From Glebionis coronaria (Eukaryota > Streptophyta > Magnoliopsida > Asterales > Asteraceae), in the NCBI GenBank assembly GCA_025667525.1, contig JANFOE010000193.1:1116001-1180000 (forward strand): 64,000 nt of DNA, in the 5' to 3' direction. Position numbers and translations under genes: made by a program. Each line of letters opens with the position of its first letter. The first letter of the stretch is position 1. Shown here piece after piece: positions 9,377 to 20,635 of this stretch. The notes beneath the pieces were generated by a model. The model was not told where the DNA came from and did not search any database. It worked only from the letters and a program-made list of their open reading frames with translations.

Positions 9377-11951
9377 TTTAACACCCCCAAATTTACACGC
9401 AGCGGAATACATCTTTGGGTGCTAAACAATGATACTACAACACATAATTTATAAAGAACGACTTGAAAAGAGACGTTTTAGATTTATCGTTCCTAAAACA
9501 TTTGTCAGAGTAGCGTAGTCCCAAGACATCGTAACCAAAGTACAACCAAAACAAAAGATTTAAATTGTTTTGAACAAAAGGAACGACAAATATTCAAAGA
9601 GTTTATATACAAAGTAGTGCACAACATTCATTCCCGTGGCTTCCAAGCTTCAGCCTTCTTGATTACCTGAAATACATGTGAGAAAAATCATCAGCAAAAA
9701 TGCCGAGTGAATCTATAGGTTTATATAATCATTTTGAACACAAGCCAAGATTATAAGTTTGTGGCATGCTTAAAGGCAACAAGCATCTAATAATTTGCAT
9801 CAATAATAATAATTGTATTTAGCATAAATTGGAATAAGCTCATGGAACCGAGCCCTTAGACACTCCCATATCAGTCTAATAAGACGAGAGATTTATTAAT
9901 TGTCGGTTACCTCCAGATTATTGGTACATTGCCATATACCTGACTTCTCAATACAATATGCTCAAACAGTGTGGAGGCCGGGCCTAAGCTTCTATGACAA
10001 GTCCACAAAAACTGAACCGGGGCGGCTTCCCCCATAGATCTATTAATTGTACTAGCGGTTAACCCATCATAGGTTAATTAACGGTCCATAATTGAGGCTT
10101 TAACAAAGGCAATCACTTAATGCAATTTAAAGGCAACCACGGGTCCATTCATAGAGGGACAAGCATACCATAAAAATCTTGTGTTCTAAGTTTACAAAAC
10201 ATGTATTCCCCCTTGCGGGTTTTAAAATATTTGAATGAGCTCAAACGAGGCTATAGACTCACCTTAGTACTTATAGTAGTTGAAGACAATCGCCGACGAT
10301 AGTAGATGCCCGATAATCACGATAACCGCAACCTAGCAAATAAGGTGCGTACTTTAATAATAGACTCGAGAAATAAATGATACTTAATAAAATCAAACTC
10401 GAACTCATAAAACCACAATACACTCGAGAGTAAACGATATAAATAACTTCATTATACTTTACTACTCATTTACTTTACCATTTTATACTTTTAACAAAAT
10501 CCGCCGGTACATACTACATGTACTAGCTTATTTACCCCTTTTTAAACTTGTCAACCGTTTATGAAACGACTCGATAAACTAACTTACTATATATAGAAAG
10601 TCCTCCTACAAGTTTATCAAATGAAATTACTTTTAAAGTCCTTTACTCGACTCATTTTCAAACCACAAAATCCGGACAGATTTGCGTTAATTTTTCATAC
10701 GACCGTTTTAACTTATTTAAACGACTCCGTTTACAAAACCGACACTCAGATTTTAAAGTAAACTCAACCTAATAAATAAATACCTCATTTTCAGTGGGTT
10801 ACACATTTTAAAACATCCATTTAGAGTCCCCGAGATTCGATCCAAATATCGACAACAACTATATGTAGTGTCGATACTCGTCTCCCGGTACATGATTATT
10901 CAAAACATCATAACTTCGCGCTCGTTTTGAGTTAGAAGCTCTACCTTATATCAAATCGAAGCTAAGGAAATTATCTACAACCCTAGGCTATAAGTTTAGT
11001 CATTTTCAAAAGATAAAAATTCGGATTTCTCAGTTTACCTACTGCTATAAAATGGGTACCAAAATCTTGTACAAAATTAACTTTTTGACCAAAACCAACC
11101 ATAGAATGGTCATTCCTATACTCTAATATCATCATACATCCACCATAACATCAAAATAATAACAAAAATAAAAATCTTTGGATCAAAATATAATTTTTAA
11201 CAAGATTTCTAGCAAAACCCACCATGGATCATGCTAAAAACACCATGTATGACCATGGCTTCCACCTAACAACATCATAAAAATAAAAAGTGCTTGCATG
11301 TGTGAAATTTTTATACCTATGTGATCCTTGATCAAAAATAGAGATGGGTATATGCTTGGTTTAGCTAGATTCAACCTCAGTCTTGAGATAAATTGAAAAA
11401 TGTATGGATTTGGTGTGGGTTTGGGTGTTTCGGCAAAATGAAGAAAGAAGAGAGAGAGAGAAAAAAATTTTGGAAGTAAAAAGTGTGTGTGTGTGTGTGT
11501 ATGTTTAATTTATTAAATTTTTGTTAGTGGGGAAGGACTAAAGTGCAAATTGGCTAAAGTTTGGTTAAAATTTGTAAATAGCTAGTTTAAAAGGTCGGAA
11601 ATTGTCACTAGTCAATTTTTGAAAATATTTACGGGGCTCGGGTTTCATAAAAATACTTAAAAGTTTAAACGCACACGAAAAATAATGATATAACGACTCG
11701 TTACGTAATTAAAACGATATCGTCGAAAATATTAAATATCGAAACGATCGATAATGAAATATAAAATTGTGGGCATCCGTCGGTATCGCGATCACTAGTA
11801 GTCCTCGTTGCTCGTCAAAATATTAAAATAAAATATTTAATATCGATTTCAACTTAAACCGTTAAACGTAATAATATTTAAGATTATAAAATACTTCAAA
11901 AATATTTGAAAATTAAGAATTAAATAATGACCTTATTTTGCGGGTTTTACA
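9377..11951 (-). repeat. Tekay-1 5' LTR (right copy)
   Basis: 2575 bp, about 98.8% identical by eye to the left LTR. It differs by about 31 substitutions, two single-base indels and a shorter GT tract. The right end TTTTACA is followed by the target duplication TTATC at 11952-11956. Confidence 0.9.
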
Positions 11952-11956
11952 TTATC

Positions 11957-12152
11957 TCTTCCTTAGGTCGCAAGAGTAGGAGAGCCCAATCCCAAGGTTC
12001 CACAAAGGTACGATACACACAATACTTTAAACCCTCACATAATACTCAAACCGATTACTTACTCTCACGCCAAAGTCTAATCGTGGGACAAGCGTCCACT
12101 GTAAGCCTAACGGTGCCCTCTTTTAGTGTGCGGGGTCTTCCAACAAGTTTCA
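11957..12152 (+). repeat. Tat/Retand-like LTR, right part
   Basis: Continuation of the LTR interrupted at 1533, ending CAACAAGTTTCA. The next bases (TTTTGGTGCAAGAGCCAGAG) look partly like a primer binding site (10 of 13 positions of TGGTATCAGAGCC). A polypurine tract on the left and a primer-like site on the right would be odd for a single 3' LTR; see the findings. Confidence 0.5.
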
Positions 12153-12182
12153 TTTTGGTGCAAGAGCCAGAGTCCACAAAAC

Positions 12183-12204
12183 CCCGAATTAAGCCTAATT
12201 CGGG
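12183..12204. repeat. Short perfect inverted repeat
   Basis: CCCGAATTA, four-base spacer AGCC, TAATTCGGG: two 9-bp arms that pair perfectly. It lies between the Tat-like LTR end and the LINE tail. No function is known. Confidence 0.8.
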
Positions 12205-12795
12205 TCTAGCTCGGTCCATCCAACTTTTGTATCAACAATGGAACAAATGTCTTCCAACACATATTAATGTGCACACTTGGAGGCTATTTCGTGACCGTCT
12301 TCCAACCCGCTTTAATCTTGATATACGTGGAATCGACCTCCGTTCATCCTTATGACATGTATGCGATGAAGAGATAGAAACCTCTAAACATTTGTTCATT
12401 GATTGCTCGCTTGCTTCTCAACTATGGAAATTGGTCTACTCTTGGTGGGGCTTTCATGATTATCCTAAGGATATCTGCACCTTAATCACATGGGAAGATT
12501 CTGTTGAACTCAAAGGAAACACTAAGATTTGGTTTGATGTGGTTGTCCAATCTACAACTTGGATCATATGGAGATACCGGAATATGATTTGTTTTGATTC
12601 AAAACCCCCCACGAAAAGATACTCTTGGGGATGATATTATGATTTTAGCTCATTCTTAGATCTTACATAGGAGTAAACTTTCATGCCCTAAGTGGCTTGA
12701 TTAGATTGTTGATCCAAAAGTTGTATGTAAAAATCAATTGTAATCCTTTTCTAGCTTCTTTATAGTTTTAATGAATGTCGTTAAAAAAAACAAAA
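12205..12795 (+). pseudogene. LINE (non-LTR retrotransposon) 3' tail with zf-RVT domain
   Basis: Plus-strand frames 12205-12355 and 12392-12634 give the zinc-binding region found after reverse transcriptase in plant L1-type elements (zf-RVT): WNKCLPTHINVHTWRLFRDRLPTRFNLDIRGI, then a CDE.IETSKHLFIDCSLASQLW stretch that keeps the C-C-H-C pattern, then WIIWRYRN. A TGA near 12354-12356 and a frame change break it. A 3' untranslated piece (GAATGTCGTT followed by an A-rich tail at about 12783-12795) marks the LINE end. The reverse transcriptase proper is missing, either 5' truncated or lying beyond the Tat-like insertion. Confidence 0.72.
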
Positions 12796-13713
12796 GACAA
12801 AAAGTTTTAGACATCTAAAGCTATAAGAAATAGAAATAAACTAGCATGTTAGTCACGTAATGTAGTGGTTTTCAAACACTAAAAAGGAAAAAAAAAATAT
12901 TAATAAAAATATATTAAAATATATATTAAATTAAAAAGAACAAAATTTTAAAAATATATTAAATTGAATCATAAAAAAAATAAATAAATAAAAAGATTCT
13001 TTTTTTAAGTTAAGATGATTTTTAGTTATGAATACATGTCATTATAAAATGCATTTATCTAAAATAAGATAAATGATTAAGATCGCACATAATAAAAGGT
13101 TGTTACATAATATGAGATGATGTGTTTGTTGTTTCAAAATGGTATTTCCATAAAAAGAAAAAGAAAATCGAAATTTTAGACCTTTTGGAATATGAAAATG
13201 TTCCAAATACTTTATAATGAAAATAATGTCCCCTCCCACCGGTTTTATAAGGCAAATAACGTTTTAAATGATTTCTAAGCTTACGAAGGCAAATCTCAAA
13301 AAGAAATCACCATCCTTCATATAGTTTATCTTAATATGCAGCAGATGTTATGCAGCAGATGTTGTCGAGAAACTAAAGTGAATCTTTAGACATTGCAATG
13401 ACTGTTATAAGCTTAAAGAAAAACTCCCTTAAAAGGCTGTTAAATAAGCTAGCTTGATCTGTTAATTAAATTACTTTAATTTATTACGTCTTCATCAACT
13501 CCAGCCAATCTTGTAAGTAGCATAATCAGAGAAACATAACACAGTTATTGATATAGCTAGACGATTATTAACTGAGAATATTCCAGTGAACAAACAATAC
13601 ATTGGTTTCGGGGTCTGAAATGCTCCTAGAATAATGTATACCTTCAAAAAAATGTCACAATAAACCAAGATCCAGACACCGTTTGGGGTCGGTATCTATC
13701 TATCTTCCATTCT
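12796..13713. other. Intergenic stretch, no gene seen
   Basis: Strongly A/T-rich. Around 12880-13010 there are many AAATATATT and AATAAA runs. No frame with coding character is found on either strand. The last 100-200 bases are probably the 3' flank of the minus-strand gene at 13714. Confidence 0.5.
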
Positions 13714-16444
13714 TCATGGGAAGAAAGGGTCATCATTGTTTTTGTATATTTCGAAGAGGTGGGCTGAGTACATCTTAGCAAAGCTTCGACAGTCATTAAT
13801 ATCAGATTGACTCAACTCGGACACTGTTTTCTTCATTTTTTGTTGTGAATGTCCATCAGTAAGCAAATGTGCAAGTTGGTTAATCCTAAAGAGAAGAGCA
13901 ATACTAATTAAGTTAAATGATCTCTATCTATTTCAAATATAAACAAAGACAATAACTAACTTCTATAATTAGGATATACAGATCGATTAAAGCCTCTGTA
14001 GTGTACGTACCTTGATATTCCATGTCCACGACTAATATAAGCACTAAAGGATGTATGTGTCGTCCTTATACTTTGCCTATGTATCGCACATATAGCATTC
14101 AAACAAATTTCGTCACCTTTTTCAAATTCTGCAAGCATATCAGCCTTGGATCTCCATCTTTCATCTTGTTTCTCCTTTTTGACAATGATAGAACTGGAGC
14201 CAAAAGTGTCTAAGAAGGATGAGACTTTTTCAGAAGGAATGATAGGAAACTGATGATAAATCACTGGTCGAGTTCCTTTTGGAATACTGTCAACCAAATT
14301 ATCATCAAGTTCTCTTTTTACTTTTTTTGAAGCATGCTTGCTTACGGATACATGCTTTTGATCATCGTCATCATCTTTTATTTGAATGATTTCCTTAAAC
14401 CCTGGAAGAGGTCCAATACTTTCTGTGACAGAGAAAAGTGTATCATAAGATTTGGTTTGAACACTCATTAACATGCACTGTTATAGGTAAATGTGCCTTC
14501 AAGATATCAACTCAGTTCTATGCCCAAAAAAAGGTGAAATATGTCATTAACATGCACTGTTCAGTTTCATTCCACTAAGGAAAACTGAGTAGAATACCGA
14601 GATAATTTCAAAATGCATATCAAGATAAAGATTACACTAGCAACATCGCCTTATAGAACTAGTAATTATCTCACATATAAACTTTGGTTCTGCAAAAAAT
14701 AAAACCTTTAGGAACATAAACCGTTTTGATATGCCTTTTCAAGCGGTTATTGTTATATAGTGTTTCAGCCTTTTCTAGGTATCTACAGCATCAGAAACAT
14801 CATATATCCAAATGAAGGTACACAAATTCACTTAAAAGATTAGCATCATTTAGGTAGATTAGGAACCATCATTTCAAATTTCTATGTATATACACGTGCC
14901 TATAGAACTAGTAGATCCAGAGCAGAAGTATTCCACTAATTATAACATCAAGTCATCAAATAACCAGAAATGTTAGTAGAATCTAGCAAAGAACATGGTC
15001 TCTTGGTGATTCCTAAAGGATAGATACAATATAAACTATATATATAGACCCTCATTCACTATTCTGTAGAATCTCACTAAAAGCTCTACACCGAACAAAC
15101 CACGACCAAAGCAAGGAATATCTATCAAATAGTACTTTCTTTGTCAATCTAGCCCAAATCCAGACACCAAACTACCGAACGTCAAATAATAGTGAGCTTT
15201 AAAGGGTTAGTTATTTCCTGTAATATTGGCATGTTCCATTGTATGTAGTAGATAACACATTAATGAAACGAATAACAAAAGTATATGTATGCTAAATGAA
15301 TAGAAAAAATAGAGTATCACTGAAAACTGCATAATTTAGTCATCTAATACTATCCTCTTCGAAAAATTCCATTCATACACACTCATTTATATGATCTGCG
15401 GGAAGAAATGTATAATGAGAACTGGTTACTGCACATATGACCAGGTGGATCAGTCACATAAATCTCAGAATTCTTGTATATCATCCACACATTTCAACCA
15501 TTGATATTACCAATTTCCATGATATGATATGCTCTTTATGTGTACTAGAGTGATGAAATGAGTCATTTCTATGAGCTCGTTTATGTTATCTTACACAAAG
15601 AAAATGCCATGATATACTATATCTACATGATATCATGAGAAAATGTGCAAGTTAAAACTCCAAATTTTCAAGTGCAGACATGCTCTAATAAAAATCTTCA
15701 ACACACTTCATGAGAAAATGATATTCATTAACTTGTAAGCGTCGTCGTGTCATAATTATCTGACGTATTACAAGCAGTTAGTGTACTATGGGGATACCGG
15801 AATACGGTTACCTGTACCTTGAGATGCCAAAAAAAATGACATCTTATTATATGCAGTGACAAGCTTTTATGTGATGCATTACTTAAGGGACGCTATCACA
15901 ACTTTTATTATAAGATTATTCCTTGATTAGCAAATCGAAATTGAATAATAGCATACAGTAAAACGTATCGCAGGATCTAGCTTTAACATAAATAGAGAGG
16001 TAAGAAATTTATACCAGCACGATTCTGTACCGACTTGCTCCATGGAATTCCAAGAGCATCACACATAACTGCTATTCGACCCTCGTACTCCAGATTATCC
16101 TTCCTCAGAATGTCAAGCTCGTTATTCTTGTCATTTAACTCCTTATGCATAATTTGGATTTTCGAATTTAACTGCTCAATTTTGTTAGCATACTCAACGT
16201 TCGAATGCTTTGTGTCACCATAGCGCTTTTGTAGTATCTGCAAATTCTGATTTAGTATCTGATTTAACTGTGCACAAGAGTCATTCTCCTTGCTAGCTTT
16301 ATTAACTTTATCTTCTAAATCCCTAACCTTAGCCAACAAGTATGTTTCACGATTATTCAAAGCTATTGTTAGCTGAGAAATGAGGCCAGGTGCAATCAAG
16401 TCAGATTGACTTTCCACTGGAAAGGTGTTACTGGGTGAAGCCAT
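13714..16444 (-). CDS. Host gene of unknown function, coiled-coil protein, at least three exons
   Basis: Three exons fit on the minus strand. Exon 1 is 16444-16015 (ATG, 143 codons plus one base, donor GTATAA). Exon 2 is about 14477-14011 (acceptor ACAG, donor GTACGT). Exon 3 is 13885-13714 (acceptor CTCTTTAG, stop TGA). Exons 2 and 3 join in phase; exons 1 and 2 do not, so a small middle exon or another acceptor is likely in the 1.5-kb first intron. A 25-nt candidate exon lies near 15820-15844. Exon 1 encodes a coiled coil (about residues 25-125, heptad-like leucines and charged residues) ending DALGIPWSK. Exon 2 has an acidic IKDDDDDQK, a basic SKKVKREL (NLS-like) and DMLAEFEKGDEICLNAICAI. 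Exon 3 has TVSELSQSDINDCRSFAKMYS and ends DDPFFP. I do not recognise the family. Unlike every other coding piece here, it has no internal stops in its exons. Confidence 0.65.
14012..16014 (-). other. Intron 1 region of the host gene (about 14478-16014)
   Basis: The 1.5 kb between exons 1 and 2 is A/T-rich and lacks long open frames. Its donor is GTATAA at 16014; the best acceptor is CCTATAACAG just before 14477. The phase mismatch between the flanking exons means this interval probably hides at least one short exon. Confidence 0.4.
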
Positions 16445-16511
16445 TTTTTGTTTTTGATAAAATTTGCGCAAGTTTTTCAGGTGGAAAGATACAATTTCCG
16501 ATTGAGTAATG

Positions 16512-16520
16512 AAACCCTAA
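16512..16520 (+). promoter_or_regulatory. Telo-box-like AAACCCTAA upstream of the host gene
   Basis: AAACCCTAA lies about 70 bp upstream of the ATG at 16444. Telo-boxes are common near transcription starts of plant housekeeping and growth genes. It is a short motif, so this is suggestive only. Confidence 0.35.
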
Positions 16521-16694
16521 AAGTGCGGACTGCTGTGGATAAACAAGCAGGGTTAGGTATGTCTTGGTATAGATGGAATGTTTCAAATAGGTCCCAAATA
16601 TTGTTTAAATTTCAGAACGGACCCAATATTTCAATGTTTTAATATTTCACAAGTTAGGTATTCTTATATGTTCGCTTTTTAAACTTTTTTTATT

Positions 16695-18071
16695 AGAGTA
16701 AAAGGAATGGTCACACCACCACACCAAAAAACATCTCGTCACGTCAGCTTTTTTACTTCCACATCCACACCAAAAACAATCATCTTATCATCACACCATT
16801 TCCACACCAATTTACCAATTTTTCCACTTTTTTCAAAAACTACCCTCAATAATTAAATATATTCAAATCCTAATTTACTTTATTCATTCAAAACGTAACT
16901 CATTTACTCTAAACGGAGCTACAGGTGCCACATCATTAAGAATGTCGTCAAATAACGAAGAAACGTCTAAAACATTTATATCATTATTGGCACCAGCTAC
17001 ACCAAAAAAACGCATGCCAAATCCACAAATCGTGAGAAGAAACTGTTTCAAGCATAATTGTTTATTTCTTATCACCCCTCCCGTATTGTCCCTGCCATGA
17101 TACTGGAAAATTTCTCCATTCCCAGTGCATACAATCAAGGCTACCAAGCATTCCCGGGAAACCATGAACAATTTATGCCTAGTATAAATCTTATGAACGT
17201 CTTCAAGAATTGGTTTTCTCAAATAATGGTTCATGTACAAATCCATAATACATATATTAAAGAAAAACAAACTTTCAGTAACAATACGTTCGGCCAACTG
17301 CAAATATTCATCAAACTGGTTGGACACGCTGTCGTATGCCAGTTGGCGTATGGCGGCTGTGCATTTGAGAATAACACTTGCACTCATTCAACCGGTACAA
17401 TCGGGCCGAACTCTAAAGTAATCAAAGTGTTTTGGAAGAGGATCCGCCGAATAATTTTCAATATCATGGACAATTTTTGAAAATAATGTTCGACTCATAC
17501 GATATCTTTTACGAAAAATATGTAATGGATACTTACAATCATCGACAAAGTAATCAGCTATCAATCAAACTTCGGCATTCTCACGATCACGTTCAATAAC
17601 ATTTCGGGTGAGCCGGGGTTTATTTTCTTGTTCTTTCAAGTAATTATACGCGTTAACCAACATTTCAATGTCGGTTTCATCATCAATGTCAAACGCGGAA
17701 GATCGGTACGCCATTATTTTTGTGAGTGTGTAAAAATTTTTTTTGGTAAAATGAAAAATAAATGTAACTTTGAATATATAGAGGTGTTTTGAAAAAAAAA
17801 ATATTTAATTCAAACGGCTATATAGCCGTTGGACACATTTTTAAAAAAAAAATTGAAAAAATCAATCCCAACGGGTATATGCCTTAGGGGTGTAATTAGG
17901 CCAAAAAAATGGGAGGTTTTAAGTATAAATGTCCAAAGGGGGGCAAAATGGTTTTTTTTATATATACAACATTCCACGCCCGTGGCCAGGGGACGACATC
18001 TTCCACGTGAATTATGCCGTTGTGGTCACGCCGGCCAACGCCGGGGCACGGCGTGACCGTTACATACGCTC
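16695..18071 (-). mobile_element. PIF/Harbinger DNA transposon, decayed
   Basis: A 1377-bp element flanked by the 3-bp target duplication TTA (16692-16694 and 18072-18074). The ends are imperfect inverted repeats: left GAGTAAAAGGAATGGTCACACC, right (inverted) GAGCGTATGTAACGGTCACGCC. TTA duplication and this type of end are typical of PIF/Harbinger. It carries a broken transposase in minus orientation, truncated at its C-terminal side. It sits 250 bp upstream of the host gene's ATG, so it overlaps or abuts that promoter. Confidence 0.8.
16884..17714 (-). pseudogene. PIF/Harbinger transposase (DDE_Tnp_4), broken
   Basis: It starts at the ATG at 17714 (MAYRSSAFDIDDETD), runs through RKRYRMSRTLF and the IENYSADPLPKHFDYF block, then LKCTAAIRQLAYDSV, FDEYLQLAERI and LEDVHKIYTRH. 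The first DDE aspartate block (LGSLDCMHWEW) is present but in a shifted frame at about 17060-17160. The original frame resumes at FFGVAGANNDINVL. Two in-frame TGA codons replace arginine positions, one before LIADYF and one before MSASV. The ORF ends after VNELRFE, so the C-terminal catalytic acidic residue is missing. The enzyme would be nuclear, working with a Myb-like partner ORF, which is absent here. Confidence 0.78.
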
Positions 18072-18074
18072 TTA

Positions 18075-18954
18075 GTTCATCCATTAGCTATTCAGTTTTT
18101 ATTGCTCTAAATTGTTAATTTTATGTTATTAATGATTCTTTAGTTTTTATTTTGTAACCACTATATTATACGGTGTTTATCTTTTTATGCCATTTATAGC
18201 TTACTTATTATTTGTTTTTGTAGTTATGGCGTACTAGTTTCATTGATTGCTCGGTGTTGGTATCTGGGTGGCATGGAAATTGGTATCTAAAAGGTAGGCT
18301 TTGTATTAGGCATTATATGTGTTGTTGTGTTTTTCACGTGTTGTTTAATGGTTAAAACCTAATTTTGTTACTTGCGTAAAAGTGAGTTTCTTATGTTTTC
18401 AAAACGGATTATGTGTTGCATGACATGTAACATTTGTTTTTACTCTTTAAATGTAGAATTTGTGTTTCTTTAGGTAAAGGCGCACCTTCTAAAGTCAGTT
18501 TGTTGTGTTCTTACAATATCAAGTTGCGGTAACTAGTGTCGTGATAGTTTTGTAATTCAATGAGCAGGTTAATATTTTCAACTTGCTTATATTAGTTTTG
18601 GCATTATGGGTAAGTCGTTTTAAAAGAAATCTAGTTATTATTTTGTTTGAATAAAAAATAGTTGTTTTATAAGATATCATGTAATTTTTAACGGATAAAG
18701 TATGCAATTCAAAACACTAATTAGGGCAGAATATGATAAGGTATGCGAATGAAAACACTAATTGGCAGCATGGGAGAACTTTTGTGGATCTGATGAGTCT
18801 TGTCGTGACAAATATTCATAGTCAGCTGTTAGAAATTAAAGGATTAAATCATTGAGTTTTAAGTCATTATTGACTGGCATATGAAAAATCATTTTTTTAT
18901 TTCTTTTCATGAGTGATAGTCTTCCCCCGTAATATGATATAGAACTTGCACTTA
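18075..18954. other. Intergenic stretch, no gene seen
   Basis: T-rich non-coding sequence between the Harbinger element and Tekay-3. The short minus-strand frame at 18519-18707 has no domain and is not called. Nothing else is recognisable. Confidence 0.5.
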
Positions 18955-18959
18955 TTCTC

Positions 18960-19509
18960 TATAACACCCCACTTTGATAGGTGGACTGTTACGCGTAATT
19001 ATTGCGTGTCATCAAAGCATGCAAGGTAATATGTAACACACATACATAACCATAGGGAAAACCGGAACCAAACATAGGTTCCCAAACATAAGCCCCAAAA
19101 ATAAATAAAGTAAATGAATGAAGAAAGACTAAACAAGCATAAGTATAGGGGCAAAAAGGAAAAGAAGTCTATGGCAGCTTCCATCCTATGCACGTCCTCC
19201 AAATGCTCGAGTCTGTCCTTGGGTACCTGCCGTTTTGGGACATGGAAAGGAAAGTAACGGCTGAGCATAACGCTCAGTGCACGGATATACGACATAGAAT
19301 GAATGGCTGAAACATAAAAGACTAATAGCAGCGGAAATGTATGTCCTGGAAAACCTGGTATAACTTAGTAAAACTGGTTTTATAGTTTGAAAAGCCTTAT
19401 GTTTGTCTTATAAAAATTGTTTAACATGTTTACCATTAGCCAATATAGGTCATGAAATATCAACGTGCATGAATACTTGGAGGGATGACCTCATCATGCA
19501 TTTAGAGGG
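18960..19509 (-). repeat. Tekay-3 3' LTR, left part (split by the 38-kb nest)
   Basis: Begins TATAACACCCCACTTTG on the plus strand, that is, it ends GGGGTGTTATA on the element strand, like the other Tekay LTR ends here. It contains the AGCAGCGGAAATGTATG stretch similar to Tekay-1's CGCAGCGGAATACATC. It is interrupted at 19505-19509 by the outer element (TSD GAGGG) and resumes at 57512. The outside flank TTCTC (18955-18959) would be its own duplication but cannot be checked in this window. Confidence 0.7.
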
Positions 19510-20627
19510 TAATAAGTGTGAAAACACTTATCCTTTTGCCACTAAAATCAAGGAAAAACAAGACCGAATCATGTGTTTAATGTCATAAAAGTCGGAATTA
19601 CGTGTGGTTTTGTGTTTTGTGTGTTAAATAGGTACAAATGATCAAAAGAAGAGAAAACACGGGATTTCACGGTCAAATGTCGAAGAAAAGTCAAGAAAGA
19701 GACGAAGACAAAGTCAAAAGACCAAAAGTGTGCCCAAGATTCACGAAAACTGGCTAAACCGACACGAGTTTAAAGAAAACAATTAAGGAAGCCAAATCGA
19801 GCTCGACTTTAGCGGATTTAATCCTTTAAAAGATCTTTGAGCTTTGTGGGACCCACATGTTCTTATTGGGCCTTAAAACCCAATTATGAATATAGATTAT
19901 TTGCTATTGGGCCAAAAACTCAATTAAGGCCCAATACCCTTAAACGGATGTGAATTTGGGCTGCCAAGTCCTTTTTGATATTAACTATTTGGAACGGATG
20001 GGCCAAAGCCCATTTAATGAATGAAATGGGACGGATTGAAAGAAGATATACATTTCAATTGGTTTTGTAACTTTTTTTTCTAGTCAACACAATCCAATTT
20101 AAATGCCAGACAAAGCCCATCACACGTTTGTTTTTACAAACGATTATCCTACACAAACACAACACCCCATTTTTTTATTCACTCCCACGTGTTTATCTTT
20201 CCCCCATTCACACATTAATAAACGAAAATATTACTCCCTACTCACTCGGTCAAACTCCATTTACTCACCCACTCCATCCCCTCCTCCAAAAACGCAGCAA
20301 CAACACCCCTTTTACAAACCCTAAAAATTACCCTAATCACATAAATTTACCACTAAAAATGGGGCTTTTTGTTTAAATGGGTAATTCACCCAAAGGGAAT
20401 TAAATCCCCCAATTTTTCGGGTACAAACACCCACTGGTGGTCCTCAATCTAACGTGGCACCCCTCCGTTGTTTGATTGGCCAAAAAAAGCCATGTTGGCA
20501 ATCCGTGACTCATGGAAGAATCTCGTCCGTTTGATCAGAAGTAAAAGAGATAGAAGAAAAGAAGAGCGGTCAAGATCTTGTTTCGTGGGCACCAAAGAGA
20601 ACCAAGAAGTTTTTGAGGGTTTTCTCC

Positions 20628-20635
20628 TATAAAAA
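20628..20635 (+). promoter_or_regulatory. TATA box of the outer element 5' LTR
   Basis: CTCCTATAAAAACCCCC. The same sequence is at 55651-55658 in the 3' LTR. Transcription would start about 30 bp downstream near CACATGTAATAGCC, so the U3 region is about 1.15 kb. Confidence 0.6.

Larger units (their letters stand above)
1534..11951 (-). mobile_element. Tekay-1: Ty3/gypsy chromovirus (Tekay lineage), complete but coding-defective
   Basis: This is a 10.4-kb element on the minus strand, bounded by a perfect 5-bp target duplication TTATC (1529-1533 and 11952-11956). It has two long LTRs (2580 and 2575 bp), an initiator-Met-type primer site next to the right LTR, and gag-PR-RT-RNaseH-INT-chromodomain in that order. 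The LTRs differ at about 31 substitutions plus microsatellite length (by-eye count, about 1.2%). That suggests insertion within roughly the last million years at usual plant rates. At least four frame changes and three in-frame stops mean it cannot make its own proteins. It sits inside the LTR of an older Tat-like element. Confidence 0.93.

Noticed and set aside
17829..18084. Overlapping open frames on both strands near the right end of the Harbinger element
   Set aside because: They lie over the element's GC-rich inverted end, have no domain and are open on both strands, as expected of a chance GC-rich stretch.
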